Shown here in pieces: positions 57,421-64,000 of a stretch of 64,000 bases of DNA; positions within the stretch are counted from its first letter, which is position 1; the number at the start of each line of letters is the position of its first letter. The notes below the pieces were generated by a model, which saw nothing but the letters and a program-made list of their open reading frames with translations, was not told where the DNA came from and did not search any database. The translations under genes were made by a program, and so were the position numbers. The DNA comes from Isoetes taiwanensis (Eukaryota; Streptophyta; Lycopodiopsida; Isoetales; Isoetaceae). The DNA lies in contig JAJEKV010000039.1 of the NCBI GenBank assembly GCA_021234155.1, positions 11,853,077-11,917,076 on the forward strand, written 5' to 3'.

Positions 57421-60330
57421 GCTTCTGTGGCTTTTTTTATGGAAATTTGCAAAGCTTTGAATAAGCTTAAAATCATCTATATTTTCTACGTGCCCTCTTC
57501 CAAGTCAAGTTTTTTCAGCTGCAAAGACAGAATCAAACATGTCATGACCTGGAATCTATTCCCTTTCCTTGGAAAGTTGGTATTTAGCAGATTCCCATTG
57601 GGCTTTCTGAGTTGGGCCAGGAAGAATCCAAGATGGCAGCAAATCGCATGGCAACCAGGTCCTCCCTCCTAAGGTTTTATGATTTCGCCCTGCACATAGG
57701 ACTAGAGGTTTAGGTTTGACAGGGATGTAGGTTGCAACCTCTATTTTTATGCATGCATTTGGGTGGCCTTTTCATAATACTTTAATCTTCTTGCTTGTTA
57801 GTAGTTATGTTTAAATGCGATTAGTGAAGCAAAAAATGTTGCTCTTAAGAGTCATCAAGTTTTACCAAATTGAGACTCATTTGTCCTACAAGACTTTTTT
57901 TTTCCATATATGCCTATCTCTCATTTGATCTACATTATGGAGTTCAGATCGGGGGTATATAAAATGCTTGCACATCTTCTGCAGCATCTAACAATCTCTG
58001 GTATGTGCGCAGTTCTGCAGAATTTTCATGCCCGACCAGTGAAATATGTCTACGATACGAAATTCAAAGCGTCTTCATGCCTAAGGTCCATAGTTTTGCT
58101 TTTGATATCAGTGGCAACTCAAGATGCAGTAAAGGCACCTGGCCTGCTTATTGTTTGTTTCTGACGTGCATTAAAACTTCAGAAACTCAGCATCTTGAAA
58201 ACGAGTTTGATGTTGTTAAAATGGAGAATGCTTCTATATTCAATGCAGCATTGCCAGATAATTTGATCTGAAGTTGAAGTAGGAGAAAGGATTCATGCAA
58301 AAGAACCCCCTAGAAAGAAAAATGGGATCTGACAAAAAGTCATCATGATGGTCCTTTGAGATCTGACAAAAAGTTATCATGATGTTCCTTTTGATGATTT
58401 GACTTTAGGTGTGGTAATGTACAAACTTGACATTGCTCGTACTATTGATATATCACAGAGCTTCGACATCTCACTGAATATATGCATATCCTTTTATAGT
58501 GTGAGCACAATAAATGATCTACAATTACCAACAACCTATGTTGGCAAAAGCTCCTGTCCATTCGAACGATGGAGAGAAACATGTAGACAAGCAATTGAAG
58601 CATGAGGAGCTGCACTTTTACTATATAATATTCCAGATCAACAATTGCCGGGGTCAAAACTTTCAAGCTTTGGTGATATAAGGCTTGTTTACCTTGAACA
58701 ACAACACTTTTTGGTTTGGTATTGGGTTTCGCAACATAAGTGCAGCACTTTTGGTGCAATGTGTTTAGCAAATAATGAAAAAACGATTTGGAAGTTTTGG
58801 TCATTGTCTTGAGAGCCATTAACTTTTCAACTGTGTATTGTTTCATCTTGAAAAAAAGGAAAACATGGATATTTTTCAATTTGCTGGACGTTTAATGATT
58901 TAGTTTTCTCATACCTTGCAAGTAAATTTTGGGGTTAGATTAAGACATTTTTTAATGGAATTGAAAAATGAAGGCGGCCTCTTTGAGCATGCATGGAAGG
59001 AGTTCATTTTAATTGTGTCTGTCATAGGGGCGACAGAAGAGAAGCAACGTGCTGCTGCCCTATTTAGGCACTTCAGATCTCTCTTGCTTTGATTATTCTG
59101 CATGTAGTGATCTAGTGTTAACGAATTGGATGGTATTGCATGTGGCTTTGATGTCCCCAACGTGGCATCAAAATACAACAAAAGCACAAGATGTCTTTGA
59201 AACATGTGAAAAGCTTCATGCTCTTATTTTGACATCAGATCACTCGTTTTGTGTATAAGTTCTCCTATATCTGGAGGCAAGTGTTTTTGTAGTTGATCAA
59301 ATAATGGAAAAAGGATCAACATTTTTGTTATTGAGCAATATACGCTGTTAATTGTTTCCAATCTTAACTGAGATAATGGTGGATTATGGTTTGTTGCTTG
59401 GCATGGATAAACTCATTGAGTTGATGCTACTGAAATTTTTCAATTTTAACAAAGATAACTGTGGATACAAAAATGTTCTGTTTATTACTTGGCATGGATA
59501 GATCGAGTGAGATAGCCATATGAAGTGTTCAATTAAAAAGGATTATTAGTGTTAGGTGACAGTTGTATCTGCTAATTAATTCCCTGGTAGTATTACCATG
59601 CAATATGGTCATTGATTCAACAGGCTATAAAGGCACTACAGATTTTAGTAGCCAAGGTTTTAGGGCTGGTGATTAGCTTGCCTTCGGAGGTAACCAGCCA
59701 AATTTTTTTCCTTAAAATTAAGGGACATTAAGTGTGCCATGTGGCACAATATAATTGGATCCCTGGATAGAACGGTCCTAAACCATTTTTACGTATGTCT
59801 ACTATGTTGCATACATAGCAACATCATAAGTTGTACAAGCACAATAAGCAACAAAGAGTTGTCACAACACGAGAACTCCTAGAGGGTGTTGACAAATGTT
59901 AGAAATTTATTCATGTGGACATATCTTACATCTTATTTTTGTCTTGTAACTTTTGGACCCGATGTTAAATGCCACATATTCTTTGGCATATGTGGTGGAG
60001 ACCCCCGCTATGCGTTGGAAAAATTGAACCTCCAACTTGCTCCAGCCCATGATAAAGACTAGTAACAAGTAAGAATATGTGCATCCCGCATAACTCAAAA
60101 ACGCTACAAGCTTCTTAATGTTTTGTTTTTTTTGCTATTCATTGCATACATTGGTCTCTTTTGTAGTCGAATAAACATTCAATATGGTCTAGAAATCATG
60201 ATATTTCATTTATCGTCACGCTTATATAGTTGGTGGCAGTTTTCGCAACAAATATAATGTAGTCTTTTTTTTTTTTTTTTCCGACCAATATTACAAATTG
60301 AGAGAAGACAGTACATATTCCAATCTGATT
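57421..60330. other. Unassigned region
   Basis: No convincing gene. ORFs of up to 145 codons (58442-58879, -) show no recognisable domain. A two-unit tandem repeat of about 34 bp (GATCTGACAAAAAGT...) lies at 58326-58393. A T run at 60267-60283 may be the tail of an unidentified retroposon. Confidence 0.5.
58326..58393 (+). repeat. Two-unit 34-bp tandem repeat
   Basis: GATCTGACAAAAAGT followed by C or T, ATCATGATG, G or T, and TCCTTTGA, repeated once with two or three differences. Confidence 0.7.
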
Positions 60331-60910
60331 GGCTCCTTGTGAATCTTTTTTTGAAGAGAAATATACGGATGGTTTTGTACCATTGACGACAAAACTGTTT
60401 TAAGCTTTAAATGGCTTTCTGAAGTTTGTAAACAAGCTGCTCTTGCCCTGCTGAGATGAAACTAGATGCCTGCCTCATGTACACTTCCTCTTCTAATTTT
60501 AAATTAAGAAAAGCAATCTTGACATCCATCTGCTTGATACCAAGACCATGTTCAACTATTATGCAATAATGAACTTAACTCAACTTAGCTTTGCAACAGG
60601 GGGGAAATGTTTCATGAAAATCAATACCTGACACTTATGAGTATCCCTTGGCAACAAGTCGAGCTTTGAACACGTCGATCTTTACTTCTTCATTGTACTT
60701 TACTTTACAAACTCACTTGCAGGGTACTAGCTTTCTGCTTGGAGGGAGCTTGCATTGTCCCATGTATCATATTTTAGCAGGGAACTATTTTCTTCTTGCA
60801 TGGCTTTGCTCCATTCATTTTTCCTGGAACTGTTCATGGCTTCCTTGTAACGTGTTGGCTCATCAAAGATCACATTGCTGTAGAAGGCCCCCGATAAAGA
60901 AAACTAAAAC
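60330..60910 (-). pseudogene. Second Ty1/copia reverse transcriptase fragment
   Basis: On the minus strand: FDEPTRYKEAMNSSRKNEWS, KAMQEENSSLLKYDTW (60770-60880), KYNEEVKIDVFKARLVAKGY, VSGIDFHETFPPVAKLS (60580-60700), QMDVKIAFL-like and SLKQFCRQWYK (60380-60530). The order EA..EW..A...E...L, KARLVAKGY, GIDF.ETF.PVAK is diagnostic of copia. It is a separate copy from 56440-57420, since both contain the same RT start. Stops interrupt it. Confidence 0.8.
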
Positions 60911-61822
60911 ACCAACGAAATCATCATTCTTGCTTCTCATCTTTCGATATGTTCAAGGTTTGAATGGAACCAATGGATTGTGTTTCTTTTTCCTATTTGC
61001 AACATTCAATTTGTGAGTTATTAGCGTATTTGAATGCCTTGCCTTATGAATTATGAATTGGGCACGGAAATAGCATTCCACTGATATGTTTGAGTCCAGG
61101 TTTTTGGGTTGCCCCTAAGGGGAAAACCCTCATCCATGTGGGTTTGTGGCATATTCCAAGTATATGTCAGTATATGCTCGAAAACATGACTTTGAAGTGT
61201 GATTTAAGCCATTTCACTCTCGGGTCACGGAGGGCAACCCTCCATGCGCAGCACCTTGTTTGGATGTAATATGTGTCAATTCCAAAGGTGAGATGGAAAT
61301 ATTTACGGCTGACTACGGATTTATATTCTGAGCGCCTAAGATTTTCGTATGCTGAGTTTATGCACTAGCCTATTCAAGAGCTAGCTTCTTTCACGCTTAA
61401 GCTTCTGCCCAAACCCTTCTTGCTCCTTTACTCTCCGTCCAAATCCTTCTGCTCCTAATCATTCTATCTGAATCCAACTTCATTGATTCAACCTTTTCTT
61501 CATGCAACGTAAACAAAGCATATGAATATGTGCTTAAGCAGGTGCTCAAGGATGTAGATGTAACTTCGCTGTCCAAGAGTTCCTATTTCTTTGAGCCCAC
61601 CCTTACAGAAGAATCGACTGAGAGTGAAGGCTGGGAAGATGTGGAAGTTAATTACCCTTTTTTAATAGTTTTCTTTAGCAGTCTTGCCTAACCAGAAGTG
61701 CAGCTTTTACTGCAATTCTCACGTGTCCATGTGCTCTGGCACATCACTCTAAAATAATACTATATGTTGATCCTTCAGTTTTCAGATCCTAGGGCTGGGA
61801 AAATTAGAAAAACTGATGAATA
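60911..61822. other. Unassigned region with a dispersed repeat
   Basis: Holds repeat member 2 at 61097-61235. A short plus-strand frame near 61510-61650 (KAYEYVLKQVLKDVDVTSLS, then ESTESEGWEDVEV) looks protein-like but has no recognised family. Confidence 0.4.
61097..61235. repeat. Dispersed repeat, member 2, with possible inverted ends
   Basis: Begins TTTTTGGGTTGCCCCTAAGG and ends near CGGAGGGCAACCCTCC. GGGTTGCCC and GGGCAACCC are exact reverse complements, so this could be a small MITE-like unit. Member 1 at 55597 shows the left half only. Confidence 0.5.
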
Positions 61823-63510
61823 TTACTTCCATTCTTCTTTCATGCATTTGAGTATACTGGTTCGCTCACGAGAATCATCGTCCATCTTTGAGTTGGACAA
61901 GTCCATGAGGCTTTTGATTGCTGAAGATTTGAAGTCGCCATAAGGGCCTTTAGGAGATTTGGCAAGTACATGCATGAGGAATGGTTCAAGAAAGCCTTTT
62001 GCCTGCTCATCACTCACAAAACAGTGATATCTTCTAACACCCATAAGAGCCTCTCGGGCAATATAACCTCCAACATGAAGTTCCAACCACGTTGTGTCAA
62101 TTGGAGCAAAAACCTCGACGACGTAAGCAGCCAAAGATGGGGGAAAACCATTTTGATTTAAGGGGCCCTTCTCCTTAGTTAGTAGCTCATACATGATTTC
62201 ACCACTTAATAGAGGGTCCTGATCCTCATCCTCTTCTGACTCATCCTGTTCCTGATCCTGATCCATATGATAGAATATAGTTGTTAAGTCTAGATCATCT
62301 AGAAGAAAACATTCCCATGCACTGCTATTGTCATCCTTGGCCTTAGCATTATCATATTCCTCGTTTGACAGCATGGATATCATAATGAGGATCACATGTG
62401 CAATCTTCCATGCTGTTCGCAGCTCATTATTCCTAATATCATATATAAGGCATCCGTCCCTAATAACTTTGAGGCACTCCAGATCATGAGCAACGAATAG
62501 TGCATGCAGGTGTGAGTCACCTGAAGGACAAACGATGACAATAGTGAAGGACCTCTCGGTTGTCAATCCTATACAGCTGGTAAAGAAGATTCTATAGTCC
62601 TTCTGGTTCATCCCCATGTCTCCTCTCCCACCTCTACTGTCCAACACAAAGAGTGATATGTTTCTAAGGCAAGTAGTTGATTCTGGCAAGAGATCTTTGT
62701 ACCCAAGGGAGACTGAATATTGGACAGTGTCTTCTTCTCCAGTAACCTTCTTCACAAGGGCCACTTTTTTTCTCAACTCGGCCAGTACCTTAGGGGGCAG
62801 AGTCTCTTTATGTTTTATATTTTTAGCCTTCCAATTCTTTAAGAAGTCCTTTGACCAAAATACAAACTTCTTGATGTCATCATTACTGACCTTGTACTTG
62901 TCCAACAATCCAATTTCAGATAATACAACATCCCTCGATAGCCTTTGTAATTCGATTCCTACAGCTGAGTTCATTGTACGTACATCCTTCACATGGCCAC
63001 AGCACTCAATGAAGGACATCCTATCCTTAGTGAAAGCACTCTTCTTATACAGACTTCCTTCTTCAGATACTGGTTGAAAACCCAAATGGTCTCATTGTCG
63101 TCTAACCCCTGAATCTTTCTCATCTCTGCCACATTCAAGTCAAAGATGCTTACATCAACATGAGACATCCTATCCATAGTATCTGGCAGCTTCTTTTGTG
63201 CATAAGCGACCCAGAATTTATTTCCACTTGAACCATACTGCCTCCTTACAAAAGACAATCTTATACAGTCTGTTGGACCTGACCTGCTAGATGTGCTATC
63301 AGAAGGATCTGCTTCACCACCTTTTTTCTTCGATTTTTTTGCAGTCTTCTTCTTCTTCTTCTGTATAATTGTTTGCGACAGAGTTCGCTCCAGCAACTTG
63401 AATGCCTCAGACTTTGACCCGCCCTGTCTGGCAGGTAATGGACATCCATATTCCACCCACTGTTGACGGGTATGGCGCAGTTGCTCCACGTATGGACTAC
63501 AATAGTACAG
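61823..63510 (-). CDS. Unrecognised acidic/basic protein, frameshifted
   Basis: I do not recognise the family. The lower ORF (63085-61823, 420 codons) reads from KKSAFTKDRMSFIECCGHVK to a stop after SILKCMKEEWK. It contains SLFVLDSRGGRGDMGMNQKD and an acidic run MDQDQEQDESEEDEDQDP. A second frame above it (to about 63504) carries PYVEQLRHTRQQWVEYGCPL, a lysine-rich KKKKKTAKKSKKKGG (possible nuclear signal) and SHVDVSIFDLNVAEMRKIQG. The two overlap around 63060-63090, and a single-base indel there would join them into about 565 codons. A splice acceptor (TTGTAG, about 63500) probably opens this exon, so the true start is upstream. Codon structure is good and CAG/CTG are normal. Confidence 0.6.
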
Positions 63511-63538
63511 AAATTGGATCAGTATCTTAGAACAGAAA

Positions 63539-63617
63539 CACGCCTGGTGCGAAATGAATTGAATTGAATTGAATTGATCAACACAAAAGCACGCCTGGTG
63601 TGAATTGAATTGAATTT
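63539..63617. repeat. GAATT microsatellite in a duplicated ~50-bp unit
   Basis: ACGCCTGGTG followed by GAATTGAATTGAATT-type runs occurs twice, at 63540 and 63591. It lies in the presumed intron upstream of the unrecognised gene. Confidence 0.75.
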
Positions 63618-63764
63618 GTGTCGAAAAGGCAGAATATGTAGCAAAATAACAGGGGGTTCCAGGGGGATTTGATATGGATATAATTCCCGAGACCATAGAC
63701 CATATCCCTAAAACAATTCAATGGATTATTATAAAAAAACATAGATTTAAGATAAAAAATAGTC

Positions 63765-63850
63765 ATGTTAGCTTACTGGTTAGATTGGTTAAAGTAGTTT
63801 TATTAGGACATTGAATTATTTTGGTAGAGGTTCGAGCTCCCGTATTTTAT
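63765..63850 (+). mobile_element. Possible tRNA-derived SINE head
   Basis: TTAGCTTACTGGTTAGATTG resembles a polymerase III A box, and GAGGTTCGAGCTCCC about 55 bases on resembles a B box. The distance fits a tRNA-like promoter. No tail or target duplication was found before the window ends. Confidence 0.4.
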
Positions 63851-64000
63851 ATTCTAAAACCTTAAGCGAAGTTGTATAGAGGCTCGATATACCATCAAAA
63901 CCTTAGACAAACTCGTATTTGACATCTCAAAATCATAGGCGCCCCCAATCATAAATGAGCATAAGCGAAACGAGAGGTGCCCAGAGGCTCCAACATATAG

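Noticed and set aside
60267-60320. A second SINE at the T run near 60267
   Set aside because: I found no A or B box and no direct repeats around the T run.
1-64000. CRISPR arrays, rRNA genes, bacterial-type promoters or riboswitches
   Set aside because: No regularly spaced direct repeats or conserved RNA cores were seen, and the sequence is plainly eukaryotic nuclear.

Overview
The window looks like land-plant nuclear DNA: AT-rich, intron-bearing, and dominated by transposable elements. A non-seed plant such as a fern would fit the mix of LINEs, an odd large DNA transposon and a PPR fragment, but I cannot prove the taxon from sequence alone. There are no rRNA genes, no CRISPR arrays and no bacterial-style operons.

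The main structure is a large duplication. Bases 1-23262 are repeated at 29487-52841 in the same order and orientation, offset about 29.5 kb. The simplest model is a tandem array with a unit of about 29.58 kb. Copy A ends at 23262, copy B runs 23263-52841, and the first ~6.2 kb of copy A lies left of the window. Each unit holds, in order: LINE-A (+; endonuclease, linker, reverse transcriptase), broken by a MULE, a poly-A retroelement and a 1.2 kb gag-like insertion; LINE-B (-; ORF1 and endonuclease); a degenerate SWIM/MULE-type transposase (-); a small two-exon unknown gene (-); a GGATCC-rich minisatellite; an eight-exon TPX2-domain gene (-); a LINE zinc-binding fragment; a ~7 kb terminal-inverted-repeat transposon (possibly Sola-like) with a transposase (+) and an antisense companion ORF (-); and LINE-C (-). 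The TPX2-domain gene (9150-12208 and 38658-41717) is the one clear host gene.

Most differences between the copies are not ordinary mutations. Outside the TPX2 gene they cluster at CAG/CTG triplets, which appear in one copy as CCGG, CCCG, CGG, AAAG or TGT-like garble. Across the TPX2 gene and its flanks (about 8.4-13.0 kb) the copies are nearly identical. This fits basecalling error at CHG-methylated cytosines in transposon DNA, with the active gene unmethylated. Many broken ORFs here may therefore be sequence errors.

Beyond 52841 the sequence is single copy: a diverged relative of the large transposon's transposase containing a 247 bp hAT-like MITE, a tRNA-derived SINE with a perfect target duplication, two degenerate Ty1/copia fragments (-), a short dispersed repeat seen twice, and an unrecognised gene (-, 61823 to about 63500).
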